Source: Roseivirga spongicola (lineage in GTDB: Bacteria; Bacteroidota; Bacteroidia; Cytophagales; Cyclobacteriaceae). From it: a DNA stretch of 64,000 nucleotides. The position numbers were made by a program, and so were the translations under genes. This document shows positions 43,301 to 51,153 of this stretch, in pieces. How positions within the stretch are numbered: the first letter of the stretch is position 1; every line of letters starts with the position of its first letter. The DNA is taken from NCBI RefSeq assembly GCF_001592965.1, contig NZ_LRPC01000012.1, positions 1 through 64,000 of the forward strand, given 5' to 3'. The notes beneath the pieces are model-generated. The model was given only the letters and a program-made list of their open reading frames with translations. It ran no database searches and was not told the origin of the DNA.

Positions 43301-44044
43301 AACTAGGTACTCAGCCTGGTTGATTTCCATGGTTTTGGCACCAATGTCTCGGTTGCTTTCTCGAACGGCCTTGGTAATTTCCATCAGCGTGACTCCAAAA
43401 CCCTTCATGGCTTCCGGGTCGATATCTATTTGATATTCCTTCACGAAGCCACCAACTGAAGCCACTTCAGAAACACCAGGTGCCGAACTCAGTGCATACT
43501 TCACTGTGTAATCCTGCACAGAGCGAATCTCCTGAGGATCCCAACCGCCAACAGGGTTGCCGTTTTTATCCCGTCCTTCGATGGTGTACCAGAATATCTG
43601 GCCAAGAGCCGTTGCATCAGGGCCAAGGGAGGGTTGAACGCCATCGGGAAGTAGGTTCTGAGGCAAGGCACTGAGTTTTTCAAGAATTCGGCTTCTGCTC
43701 CAGTAAAACTCTATGCCATCTTCGAAAATGATGTAGATGGAGGAGGCTCCAAACATGCTGGAGCTTCGAATAGTTTTCACGCCCGGAAGCCCCAATAGAG
43801 TGGAGGTAAGCGGGTACGTGATTTGGTCTTCTATGTCTTGGGGTGAGCGACCTGCCCACTCTGTAAATACTATTTGCTGATTCTCTCCAATGTCTGGAAT
43901 GGCATCTACGGGCACAGGGTCTTTTGGCAAATTTACCTGCCAATCGAATGGTGCCGTTACCAGCCCCCAACCTATGAGAATGACCAAAAGCAAGAAGGTC
44001 ACCAGTCGGTTGTAGAGAAAGAACTTAATAAGGTTATTGATCAT
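40307..44044 (-). CDS. CusA/CzcA-type heavy-metal RND efflux pump
   Basis: A 1245-residue inner-membrane pump. ATG 44044 gives the family start NLIKFFLYNRLVTFLLL. It shows the heavy-metal RND features PVPVDAIPDIGENQQIVFTE, MVDVGIVLTENVSRHLEM in TM4 (D, E), and FGIATDDGVLMATYL in TM10. It is longer than E. coli CusA (about 1047 residues) because of an extra segment of about 160 residues with several hydrophobic helices (about 560-720) and a longer periplasmic loop. It exports Cu/Ag-like or Co/Zn/Cd-like ions. The adjacent CusB/HYC proteins favour copper. Confidence 0.93.
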   Translation of the reverse strand: MINNLIKFFLYNRLVTFLLLVILIGWGLVTAPFDWQVNLPKDPVPVDAIPDIGENQQIVFTEWAGRSPQDIEDQITYPLTSTLLGLPGVKTIRSSSMFGASSIYIIFEDGIEFYWSRSRILEKLSALPQNLLPDGVQPSLGPDATALGQIFWYTIEGRDKNGNPVGGWDPQEIRSVQDYTVKYALSSAPGVSEVASVGGFVKEYQIDIDPEAMKGFGVTLMEITKAVRESNRDIGAKTMEINQAEYLVRGLGYVKSLEDLENAVVQTVNNTPIRVKDVAFVSLGSASRRGALDKSGAEAVGGVVVARYGSNPMEVIQNVKEKIEKIAAGLPSKTLSDGTESKLTIVPFYDRTQLIQETIGTLEEALTLEIIITVVVVIVMLMNLRASILISSLLPIAVLMCFIAMRYFGVDANIVALSGIAIAIGTMVDVGIVLTENVSRHLEMKKDQKLVDLIFEASKEVAPAIITAVMTTVVSFIPVFTLEAAEGKLFRPLAFTKTFALIASILVALLILPTLAYWFFGFRPKNKNFRIILNAITMLVGSIALFNGQALAAFVLIGIGICNLVQIYVPKTSSYLKHSTLVIALLAVNILLAEEWMPLGVQGGSLLNFLFVAIIIGFTLGVFSLFINVYPTLLNWTLNNRKLFLIIPSFIVLFGITIWLGFDKVFGFIPKAFGEETRTTKLYSKLNHSLPGIGKEFMPALDEGAFLLMPTSMPHAGIEQNKEVLKMLDMAVTGIPEIESVVGKFGRTESALDPAPISMYENVINYKSEYKTDENGRRLRFKVKDGEFIRDSNGDLVPDKNGSFFRQWRDEIQSPDDIWQEIVKATTLPGVTSAPKLQPIETRLVMLQTGMRAPMGIKVKGSDLATIEAFGLELEDILRQVPSVKAQAVFAERIVGKPYLLINLKRDNLARYGLSISQVQDYLQVAVGGMKLSTTIEGRERYPIRVRYPRELRDNPEALNNILIPIAGNRNIPLSEVAEIEYTRGPQMIKSEDTFLVGYVIFDKQAGQAEVQVVQDVQRLIDEKISTGELKLPAGISYEFAGSYQNQIRAEARLSIVIPIVLIIIFLILYFQFKSVPVSLMVFSGVAVAFGGGFLMLWLYGQDGFLNFNLFGTNLRDLFQIHPINLSVAVWVGFIALFGIATDDGVLMATYLGQSFRENQPNDKTQIREAVIEAGKKRVRPCLMTTATTLLALLPILTSTGRGSDVMVPMAIPSFGGMLIALITLFVVPVLYASYKEIQLKYQEE

Positions 44045-44116
44045 TTTTGTGGTTTTACAATCCTGTAATGAATGTGAAGGTACTCGATTAGGAGTACTGA
44101 AGGTGCTTGTAAAACT

Positions 44117-44227
44117 GTCATTGCGATCCCGATTCCCCGATATTTTGGGGCGGGAGAAGCAATCTGTCAAGGTTAATTGGGAGATTCCTTCGTCATGAGC
44201 TCTATCGAGTTCATTCCTCGGAATGAC
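44117..44227. repeat. Dispersed repeat upstream of the pump gene
   Basis: gtcattgcga (44117-44126) and tcggaatgac (44218-44227) are inverted with one mismatch. Between them are gaagcaatctgtcaagg and gggagattccttcgtc, giving a second internal pairing. This ATTGCGA...AAGCAATCT pattern is a widespread intergenic repeat in many bacteria. It lies in the 196-base gap between the HYC_CC_PP gene and the pump and may contain or disturb the pump promoter. Confidence 0.6.
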
Positions 44228-44240
44228 GTGCTTCTACACC

Positions 44241-44651
44241 TTAAGACTGTAAACCAGAAGGGATTTTGAGATTGTGGAAGAAAATGTAGAGTTCGGGTCG
44301 ATGAATATCAGGTGGGCCAGTATTCTTTAGTTCAACCTCATCGTCCTGATCGATTATCAAAGTCACCAATTCTGAAAATGGCGCTTCGTATAAAAGATGG
44401 TAATTAGTGAATGGAGCGTCTTGAAATGCGGTCATCTGTTGCTCATCATCAACCACCTTTAGGCTCCATTGGTCATCACAACAATGATCCATGTCTGTGT
44501 GCATCTCCATACTCATGCCGCACTGCCTTTCCACTTTTTTGAAAAGTGCAGACTCCTTAACTCTACCCATGCAAAGGTGCTCTCCGAACAGAACCCCACT
44601 ACTTGTGATGAAGTAAACGGCTACGAATAATATGGTTAGCGTTCTTTTCAA
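44241..44651 (-). CDS. HYC_CC_PP-family exported protein
   Basis: A 136-residue exported protein with a signal peptide (1-22). The three landmarks of the family are present as GEHLCMG (HYC-like), MDHCCDDQ (CC) and TGPPDIH (PP). The segment between the first two, RQCGMSMEMHTDMDHCC, is rich in Cys, Met and His, typical of copper binding outside the cytoplasm. It lies just upstream of the pump operon and is probably its first gene or a co-regulated unit. Confidence 0.8.
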   Translation of the reverse strand: MKRTLTILFVAVYFITSSGVLFGEHLCMGRVKESALFKKVERQCGMSMEMHTDMDHCCDDQWSLKVVDDEQQMTAFQDAPFTNYHLLYEAPFSELVTLIIDQDDEVELKNTGPPDIHRPELYIFFHNLKIPSGLQS

Positions 44652-44687
44652 GAGTTAAGTTTCTCGAAAGTAAGGAGTGAATAAAAA

Positions 44688-46428
44688 GAGGCCGTCTCAG
44701 AATTAACTGAGTCGGTCTTTTTTATTTTTAGTGGATTGTGGGTTTAGATTGACGGTTTTTATGATTGCCTGTCTTAAGAGATGTGTCTTTTAGGTTAAGC
44801 GGCTCTGAGGTTGCCCATTTTGGAGATGTTGTGGGCGATTGATATGAGGAGTGTCTCTATTTCCACTTTTTCCAATCCCCTTAACATAAAGCGTTTGAAG
44901 CCCTTGTTGTGCTTGATTATGCCGAAGGTTGCTTCTACGTCTGCCGGCCTGTTGGCCCTGTGCCTCAGCCCCTCATCGCTGTGCAGGTTTCTGCGCACCT
45001 TTTCCTTCAGTTTTCTCAAGCCGTGGTTAAGCTGTACTGTGCGGTTCCCTTCGGCCTTGTGGCACCGGGGCCTCAAAGGGCAACCATTGCAGTTTTTGGC
45101 CTTGTATAGGCTAAGGTGCTGTTGGTAACCTGTCTTGGTAAGCCTGGTCTGTTCTCCTGTCTTGTCCATGGGTTGCCCCATGGGGCAATAGAGCTTGTCG
45201 GACTGTTCATCGTAATGCAGGTTGTCTGCCCTGAATGGGTCTTCCTTCCACTTTTTGGTCTGTTCCTTATGGAAGTAGTTGTACTTCACGTAAGGCTCGA
45301 TCTGTTCTTCTTGTAGGTAACTGTAGTTTTCTTCGCTGCCGTAACCGGCATCTGCACAGAGGGACTTTGGTGTGGTTTTATACAGCTGTTTGAACTGCTC
45401 TAGGTGGGGCTTCAGGGTCTGGGTGTCTGTGGTGGTCTGGTGGAGGGTGGTGTTGACGATGAACTGAGAGGAGGTGCTGATCTGCCAGTTGTAGGCCGGT
45501 TTTAGCTGGCCGTTGAGCATGTGGTCGTCCTTCATCCTCATAAAGGTGGCCTCATGGTCGGTCTTTGAGTAACTGTTCCTGTTTTGGAGTATGGCCTGCT
45601 TCTGCTCATACTCCCGGAGCTTTCCCGGCCAGTTCTTTTTGGCGTAGTTGAGCTTCTGCTTTACCTTTTTGCTTACCCGTTTGCCAGAAAGTGCCCTGTC
45701 TATCTTGGCCACCGTCTGTTCTACCTTGTTGGCGTCTATGGCCTTAAAGTCCATCTCTGGGGTGGTCGAAAGCTCTTCTTCTGCCAGTCTTTGGGTGTAT
45801 TCCCACAGTTCTTCCAGTTGTCTGCCAATGCGCTCTTTGCTGGTGTTTATGGCCTTGCCCCATACAAAACTGTAGCGGTTGGCATTGGCCTCTATCTTGG
45901 TGCCATCGGTGTAGAGTTCCTTGATGCCCACCATGCCCTCTTCCACCAGCAACTGCACTACTTGGGCGAAAATCACCTTCAGGTCGTCCTTCAACCGATC
46001 GCTACGGAACCGGGCAAGGGTGTTGTGGTCTGGCTTGCTCATGCCGCTGATCCACATGAAGTGGATGTTCTCTGCCAAAGAGGCCTCCAGCTTGCGGGAT
46101 GAGTAAACATTGCTCAAATAACCATACACCAGTACTTTCAAAAGCATCTTGGGATGGTAGGAAGAACTCCCGCCACCTTTGTACTTCCGCTCCAGCACCT
46201 CTGTGTTCACCCTATCGATCACAGAGTTTACCAACCGTACAGGGTGGTGGGCGCTGATCAGTTCCTCAAGACTGGGGGGCAAAAGCATCAACTGACCTTG
46301 GTGGTAATCCTTGAAGACTTTCCGCTTGTTTGTCATACCTTAAAATAACACTCAAAGGCCTTATCCTAAAGAATTCAAGCAACTAATATCAAGAACATGA
46401 AAAAAGGGTGCCCTTTTGAGACACCCTC
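44688..46428 (-). mobile_element. IS1182-type insertion sequence
   Basis: A 1741-base element with one transposase gene. The ends are imperfect inverted repeats: gaggccgtctcagaa on the left (44688-44702) and, read on the minus strand from 46428, gagggtgtctcaaaa. Each end also contains a hairpin with a T-run that would insulate the element from outside transcription. No clear target-site duplication flanks it (left flank ataaaaa, right flank agataat), so either the ends are slightly misplaced or the copy is old or recombined. Confidence 0.75.
44795..46336 (-). CDS. IS1182-family transposase
   Basis: A 513-residue intact transposase with an N-terminal DUF772 region (PPSLEELISAHHPVRLVNSV, GYLSNVYSSRKLEASLAENI) and a C-terminal DDE_Tnp_1 core. 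Candidate DDE residues are in LYTDGTKIEANANRY, SLCADAGYGSEENY and PADVEATFGIIKHNKGFKRF. A Cys-rich insert (NCNGCPLRPRCHKAEGNR) precedes the last motif, usual for the family. Full length and no frameshift, so possibly active. Confidence 0.93.
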   Translation of the reverse strand: MTNKRKVFKDYHQGQLMLLPPSLEELISAHHPVRLVNSVIDRVNTEVLERKYKGGGSSSYHPKMLLKVLVYGYLSNVYSSRKLEASLAENIHFMWISGMSKPDHNTLARFRSDRLKDDLKVIFAQVVQLLVEEGMVGIKELYTDGTKIEANANRYSFVWGKAINTSKERIGRQLEELWEYTQRLAEEELSTTPEMDFKAIDANKVEQTVAKIDRALSGKRVSKKVKQKLNYAKKNWPGKLREYEQKQAILQNRNSYSKTDHEATFMRMKDDHMLNGQLKPAYNWQISTSSQFIVNTTLHQTTTDTQTLKPHLEQFKQLYKTTPKSLCADAGYGSEENYSYLQEEQIEPYVKYNYFHKEQTKKWKEDPFRADNLHYDEQSDKLYCPMGQPMDKTGEQTRLTKTGYQQHLSLYKAKNCNGCPLRPRCHKAEGNRTVQLNHGLRKLKEKVRRNLHSDEGLRHRANRPADVEATFGIIKHNKGFKRFMLRGLEKVEIETLLISIAHNISKMGNLRAA

Positions 46429-46502
46429 AGATAATTCTTAACTATTAAAGTGATGTTAAGTCTGTATTCATATCAACCTCCTTAATTATAAAACGTTTTA
46501 AA

Positions 46503-47630
46503 TTAAACTTTGTTTACACTATTAAATATAGATTCAATATCTATGCCATCTAGCTCTTCATCCTTAATTGCTAGAGAATAAAGATTAGGGTCTAATTTAA
46601 AAGCTTCTCTAAGATTAGCATTAATGTCTTCCACAAACTTATTAATTATTTTGTTATTATCTACTTTCTCTTCTTGGATGTCTTTCAGCATTCGGTGATA
46701 ATTGCAAGCTAAATTGTAATAAATAGCAGGCCATCCAGGTCTTTGAGTTTTTATAGATTGTAGTATTTCATTGGATCTTCTATGATCTTTTAAATGTTTA
46801 CTGTAGATGAAAGCTTCGTTTAATTTTGGTAAATATAATTCATTATCATCTGTTGAGCCATCAAGTTTAGATAGTCTAAAAATTCTATTCCATAAATTAG
46901 CCGATTTAGTATATTCTTTGATTCTAAATAGTAGTCGTGCGAGTCGCTTTAGTAATTCAATATCTGTAATGTCATTACCAAAATCATGAACATAGTTAAG
47001 TACTGTTTTTCTGTCCTTTTCGTTTAAAATATCCTGTTCTTCAAACTCAGTCAGTCTTTCAGAATTGATGCCCTCACTAACGTGCGATTTAAGTATGTCA
47101 TTTAGATCATTTAATCTTTTCTCACTATTTGCAACAAGGGTAATAATGTCTGTTACAGTCACTAAGTAGCCAGTCATAAAACCTAAACTGAGGAAAAGGG
47201 TAATTAAGCAATAAATTATTGTTACACCATGAGGGTTTATTTCTAAGGATTCAGAAATTTTTAATACTAAATGCTGAAAGAATTCGATAATCTCATTGAA
47301 CTGAACCAAAGAGATACCCACTATAATCTTAGTAAGCCAATCAGAAATCTGTTTAAATGAAGTATTTCTTTCTAATGGAGAATTGGATTCATTTTCTTTA
47401 TAGGAAGGGAAGCCAAATACAAACCCTAGAAGGCAACCTACTAGAGAGCTGGCAAACACCAACATTATAAATGTTGCAGCAATATTCAATCCTTGACTTG
47501 TAGTATCAGAAGTAAAGGAGAATATTACAATTGCAGTTAAAGCTATGATCACTACTCCTGCAACAAAGATTAGATATCCAAAAAGTTGATGTGTGTTTAT
47601 CTGCTTATTCATTTGATGAATAATTTGCAT
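46503..47630 (-). CDS. Membrane protein with two helix pairs and a TPR-like C-terminus
   Basis: A 375-residue protein with two N-terminal membrane helices (about 16-40 and 48-72), the motif FGFPSYKENE, then LERNTSFKQISDWLTKIIVG, two more helices (about 105-125 and 138-165) and a helical, TPR-like soluble domain (about 200-370). The N-T-x-x-x-Q-I-S-D-W-L-T-K-I motif is shared by a membrane module often seen next to predicted sensor or conflict domains (pYEATS-type architectures), which is recalled, not searched. It is AT-rich, starts 4 bases after the upstream gene's stop, and sits beside the insertion sequence. Its role is unknown. Confidence 0.6.
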   Translation of the reverse strand: MQIIHQMNKQINTHQLFGYLIFVAGVVIIALTAIVIFSFTSDTTSQGLNIAATFIMLVFASSLVGCLLGFVFGFPSYKENESNSPLERNTSFKQISDWLTKIIVGISLVQFNEIIEFFQHLVLKISESLEINPHGVTIIYCLITLFLSLGFMTGYLVTVTDIITLVANSEKRLNDLNDILKSHVSEGINSERLTEFEEQDILNEKDRKTVLNYVHDFGNDITDIELLKRLARLLFRIKEYTKSANLWNRIFRLSKLDGSTDDNELYLPKLNEAFIYSKHLKDHRRSNEILQSIKTQRPGWPAIYYNLACNYHRMLKDIQEEKVDNNKIINKFVEDINANLREAFKLDPNLYSLAIKDEELDGIDIESIFNSVNKV

Positions 47631-47634
47631 AAAC

Positions 47635-48126
47635 CTAATTAAGAATTTTTCCTTTTTGAAATTCTTTTTCTCCTAAAGTTCCTCCATTGCTATTGTCTGA
47701 ATCGATGTAGATTTTCCAGACGCCTGATACTTTTTTTAGCGTTACATGAAATTTGCCGTAGTATGATTGAGAACCAGAATCGGTATAGCGGGTCAGCTTG
47801 TAGATTCCTGTTTCGTAAGCCCAATTGGCCTTCTGGATTCTGGAATAAAAGCTGAACTCGATTTTCTGCTTCACCTTAGCCAGATTCCAGCGATTGAAGT
47901 TTTCTAGGTTGGCATCTTTGTATTCCTGCCCAATCATCATACTTCCGCTTTCTTCAGGAATGCGAAGTACATCATTCGTATGAATTTCATTAAACAAACT
48001 AGCATCCAAGTCTTGATAGGCTTGCATAAAATTGAACCAGACATCTTTATTGATAGCTTCAGTTTGGCTCTGAGAGAACAGATTGACTGATATAATGAGC
48101 AGCAGGCTCGAAAAAACAACCTTCAT
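47635..48126 (-). CDS. Exported DUF4440/SnoaL-like (NTF2-fold) protein
   Basis: A 163-residue exported protein (signal peptide 1-18, ending LFSQ). The mature domain fits the NTF2-like cone fold: WFNFMQAYQDLDASLFNEIH, then EFSFYSRIQKANWAYETGIY, YYGKFHVTLKKVSGVWKIYI and DSDNSNGG. Such secreted proteins are usually binding proteins or have unassigned enzymatic roles. It lies just upstream of the membrane/TPR-like gene and may be co-transcribed with it. Confidence 0.75.
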   Translation of the reverse strand: MKVVFSSLLLIISVNLFSQSQTEAINKDVWFNFMQAYQDLDASLFNEIHTNDVLRIPEESGSMMIGQEYKDANLENFNRWNLAKVKQKIEFSFYSRIQKANWAYETGIYKLTRYTDSGSQSYYGKFHVTLKKVSGVWKIYIDSDNSNGGTLGEKEFQKGKILN

Positions 48127-48172
48127 ATTTTAATGACCTTTACTTAGCAACGCCAAATTCCCAGGCTTCTTA

Positions 48173-49822
48173 TTACATGCGTTGTAAAAGAACAGTATTA
48201 GACTTCTCTTTCAGTTTATCTGGATTCATAAAAATGTTAACGGCCTCTCTGTAAACCTCATTGCTGTTGTTGTAGACCTTATAGAAGGCATCGTCATTAT
48301 CAAAAACTTCTCGTGCTATTCTACCTTTTAGTAGATTTTTGAGTAGTTCTTTAGATTTAGTGTACTGCTTTCTGTTAAAGCGAGCTCCATTTTTTTCGCC
48401 CATTGCAATAACCTCTTGAAGCATAGCGTCTGTAATCTCAAAATCGTTAATAAACTCATCTACGCTCATGTTCTTCATTTCAGGATTGTTGTCCCTAAAA
48501 TCGAGTGTATACTCTCTAATGGTGTTGTTTGCTACCAGTCTATTAATGTATGCACTATTATCAGTTGTGTCTAAGGCTACAAAGTAATCTGGCATAATTC
48601 CACCTCCACCGTAGACCGTTCTACCTGAGGCTGTTTTATAGGCTAAATCTTCATCGAAATGGACAGAGTCTTGGGAGAATAATTCCCCAGAAACGAATCT
48701 ATCGTAATAGTCATTATTGTAAACTTCTTCGCCATCTTCATAAGGCTTTTGAATAGACCTACCACTTGGTGTGTAGTATCTAGCGATGGTCATTCGAACT
48801 TCAGAACCATCTTTTAGATCGAATGGGTATTGAACCAAGCCTTTTCCGAAAGACCTTCTGCCCACTACCAATGCTCTGTCGTTATCTTGGAGTGCTCCAG
48901 CTACTATTTCTGAAGCTGAGGCTGAGCCTTCATTAATTAAGACCATTACAGCTCCTTCTTCGAATATACCACCCTCTTCGGCTCTATCTTCCCTGTCATA
49001 CTTTTTGCTTTGTCCTTTTTGGCTTACAATTACGGCTCCTTCTTTTAAGAATTCATCGGCAATGCCAATGGCAGCACTCATGTAACCACCGCCATTGTTC
49101 TGTAAGTCTAAGATTAATTGGCTCATACCTCTCTCTTTAAGATTGCTTAAAGCCTCCTTAAATTCACGGTATGTGGTTTCAGCGAACCTATTGATTTTGA
49201 TGTAGCCTATATTGTCATCAATCATATAGCTCGCATCTAATGAGGTTTGAGGAATGGCTCCGCGCTTCAAATCGTATTCAATAATATCTTCCTGATTTTT
49301 GCGAACAACTCCAACGGTTACTTCCGAACCTCTCGGTCCTCTAAGCATATCGTAAACCATTCTGTTGTTGAGGCCAATGCCTGCTATATTTTCACCGTCT
49401 ACCGATACAATTTTGTCACCTGCCTGAATTCCGGCAGTTTCGGAAGGGCCGCCAGTCAGTGGAGTTACCACGTATAGCGTGTCTCTTAATAAGTTGAATT
49501 CAACTCCAATGCCATCGTAGGTGGCTCTAAGCTGAGACTCCATCAATTCAGCATCTCTTGGTGGTATATAAACTGTATGCGGGTCTAGCTTATCCAACAT
49601 AACTTCGATAGACTCCTCTAAAAGGGAAGCAGTGTTTACGGTGTCTACATAATCGTTTTCTATGTAATCCAATAGCTGAGTAAACTTCTGAATAGACGCC
49701 TGGTACTTTTTGTCTGTTTTGGGTTCGGCAAAATTAGAGCCAATTAAAACGCCTGCAATCAGTGCAATGGCTAAAAGAATAGGTAGTCTTATATGATATG
49801 ATGAATTCTTGTATTCGCTCAC
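48173..49822 (-). CDS. C-terminal processing peptidase (S41 family)
   Basis: A 549-residue protease. The TTG at 49843 cannot be the start because it lies inside the promoter box TATTTTTG, so GTG 49822 (VSEYKNSSYHIRL) is chosen. It has a membrane anchor (about 12-32), a helical region, a PDZ domain (about 95-175, LTGGPSETAGIQAGDKIVSV) and the S41 core with LILDLQNNGGGYMSAAIGIA, the catalytic Ser in NEGSASASEIVAGAL and the Lys in RRSFGKGLVQYPF. It acts in the periplasm on protein C-termini. Confidence 0.94.
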   Translation of the reverse strand: MSEYKNSSYHIRLPILLAIALIAGVLIGSNFAEPKTDKKYQASIQKFTQLLDYIENDYVDTVNTASLLEESIEVMLDKLDPHTVYIPPRDAELMESQLRATYDGIGVEFNLLRDTLYVVTPLTGGPSETAGIQAGDKIVSVDGENIAGIGLNNRMVYDMLRGPRGSEVTVGVVRKNQEDIIEYDLKRGAIPQTSLDASYMIDDNIGYIKINRFAETTYREFKEALSNLKERGMSQLILDLQNNGGGYMSAAIGIADEFLKEGAVIVSQKGQSKKYDREDRAEEGGIFEEGAVMVLINEGSASASEIVAGALQDNDRALVVGRRSFGKGLVQYPFDLKDGSEVRMTIARYYTPSGRSIQKPYEDGEEVYNNDYYDRFVSGELFSQDSVHFDEDLAYKTASGRTVYGGGGIMPDYFVALDTTDNSAYINRLVANNTIREYTLDFRDNNPEMKNMSVDEFINDFEITDAMLQEVIAMGEKNGARFNRKQYTKSKELLKNLLKGRIAREVFDNDDAFYKVYNNSNEVYREAVNIFMNPDKLKEKSNTVLLQRM

Positions 49823-49840
49823 TTTTTTAAAATTTATCCG

Positions 49841-49848
49841 CAAAAATA
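49841..49848 (-). promoter_or_regulatory. -7 promoter box of the S41 protease gene
   Basis: caaaaata on the plus strand reads TATTTTTG on the minus strand, a TAnnTTTG match, ending 19 bases before the GTG start at 49822. The -33 region is weak. It rules out the upstream TTG as a start codon. Confidence 0.5.
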
Positions 49849-49984
49849 TGTAAACCCTTCAAAAACATGGGTAAATGTCATGGTATGAATCTAACGGTAT
49901 GTTTTCATTTGTGTTCACTGAAAAATCTAAGTTGAACATTTACTCTCTTAGTCAAAATTAGTAGATTCGTTAAACCCCAATAAA

Positions 49985-50737
49985 ATGGAAAACCTTCTTA
50001 AAAGAACCATCAATGATTTAGTTACCGAGAACCATGTTAGGGCTTCAGTGCTCTATTATTTTGGGGTGAAGTTCTATGATTACAAAACAGAGACTCTGGC
50101 AGAAGTCTGTTCCAATCATGGCTTAAAAGCAGCTTCTGTAATTAAGGCGTTGGAACTAATAAATGATGATAAGGAAACTACTCAGAGACAACTTCAGTCT
50201 TTGCCTGTTGAGCTTATGGTAGAATACCTAAAGCATGCACACTACTTGTTTGTGAAAAAACGCATTCCTTACATTGCCCAGCTTATTGATGGTGTTACAG
50301 AGGTTGATTTCAGGTACAAAACACTTTCTGCCGACTTGAAGTCGATTTTTCCGCTGTTTGTTCAAGACTTTATAGAGCATATTTATGAGGAAGAAGATAC
50401 CTTCTTTTCTTATGTTAGTCAGCTGTCTAGGTTCTTGAAAGACGATGTTCCTAGTTCAGAAGTATTTTACTTAATGGAGAAAAACTCAGTTCGTGAGTTT
50501 GCTTTAGATCATGAGGTGCATGATAATGAGATGGAGGGTTTTAGAAAATTCACCAATAACTACACTTATTGCGATGAGGCCGATTTACACATTAAGGTGC
50601 TCTATTCTGAATTGGAAAGACTAGAAAAAGACCTCATCTTGCACGCCAAAATTGAAAACGAAATTCTTTTTCCTAAAGCACTTCAGTTGGAGCGCTTGGT
50701 GAAATTGAAATTTCACGACTTGTCTAAAAGCAATTAA
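49985..50737 (+). CDS. RIC/ScdA-like di-iron hemerythrin protein
   Basis: A 250-residue protein with an N-terminal ScdA_N (DUF542) domain (ITDLV-like start NDLVTENHVRASVLYYFGVK, TLAEVCSNHGL) and a hemerythrin domain with His/Glu in YLKHAHYLF, FIEHIYEEEDTFF, LDHEVHDNEM and LHAKIENEILFP. RIC proteins repair Fe-S clusters after oxidative or nitrosative damage. The Cys pair normally seen in the N-terminal domain (FCCGG) is missing and reads FYDYKT, so that domain may not do the usual chemistry. The gene is next to ruvX and def. Confidence 0.8.
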   Translation: MENLLKRTINDLVTENHVRASVLYYFGVKFYDYKTETLAEVCSNHGLKAASVIKALELINDDKETTQRQLQSLPVELMVEYLKHAHYLFVKKRIPYIAQLIDGVTEVDFRYKTLSADLKSIFPLFVQDFIEHIYEEEDTFFSYVSQLSRFLKDDVPSSEVFYLMEKNSVREFALDHEVHDNEMEGFRKFTNNYTYCDEADLHIKVLYSELERLEKDLILHAKIENEILFPKALQLERLVKLKFHDLSKSN

Positions 50738-51153
50738 TGGGTAGAATTATTGCCATAGATTATGGCTCAAAAAGAGTGGGGCTGGCTGTTACAGACCCAC
50801 TTCAGATTATTGCATCTCCGCTAGATACGGTACACTCCAAAGACGTAATTCAGTTTTTAAAAAACTATGATCAGTCAGAAGGTATTGAGTCTTTTGTGCT
50901 TGGTATGCCTAAAAACCTTGATGGGAAGGATACAAATGCTACCCAACAGGTAAGGCAATTTCACAACCTTTTGAAAAAGCAGTTTCCAGAAAAAGCCGTT
51001 TATTTGCATGACGAAAGATTTACCTCCAAAATGGCAATGGATGCAATGATTGCCGGAGGAATGAAAAAGAAGGATAGAAGAGAAAAAGGCAATATAGATA
51101 AGATTAGTGCATCCATAATTCTTCAATCTTATCTGGAAAGCAGAGGCTTATGA
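50737..51153 (+). CDS. ruvX: Holliday junction resolvase-like RuvX/YqgF
   Basis: A 138-residue nuclease-fold protein (RNase H-like) with IIAIDYGSKRVGLAVTD at the start (D7), LGMPKNLDG and YLHDERFTSKMA. It is involved in 16S rRNA 5' processing in some bacteria and is Holliday-junction-related by fold. The start shares one base with the stop of the RIC-like gene, and its own stop overlaps def by four bases. Confidence 0.93.
   Translation: MGRIIAIDYGSKRVGLAVTDPLQIIASPLDTVHSKDVIQFLKNYDQSEGIESFVLGMPKNLDGKDTNATQQVRQFHNLLKKQFPEKAVYLHDERFTSKMAMDAMIAGGMKKKDRREKGNIDKISASIILQSYLESRGL

Noticed and set aside
45584-46102. 172-residue plus-strand ORF inside the insertion sequence
   Set aside because: It is antisense to the intact transposase gene, hydrophobic by chance and matches no family I know.
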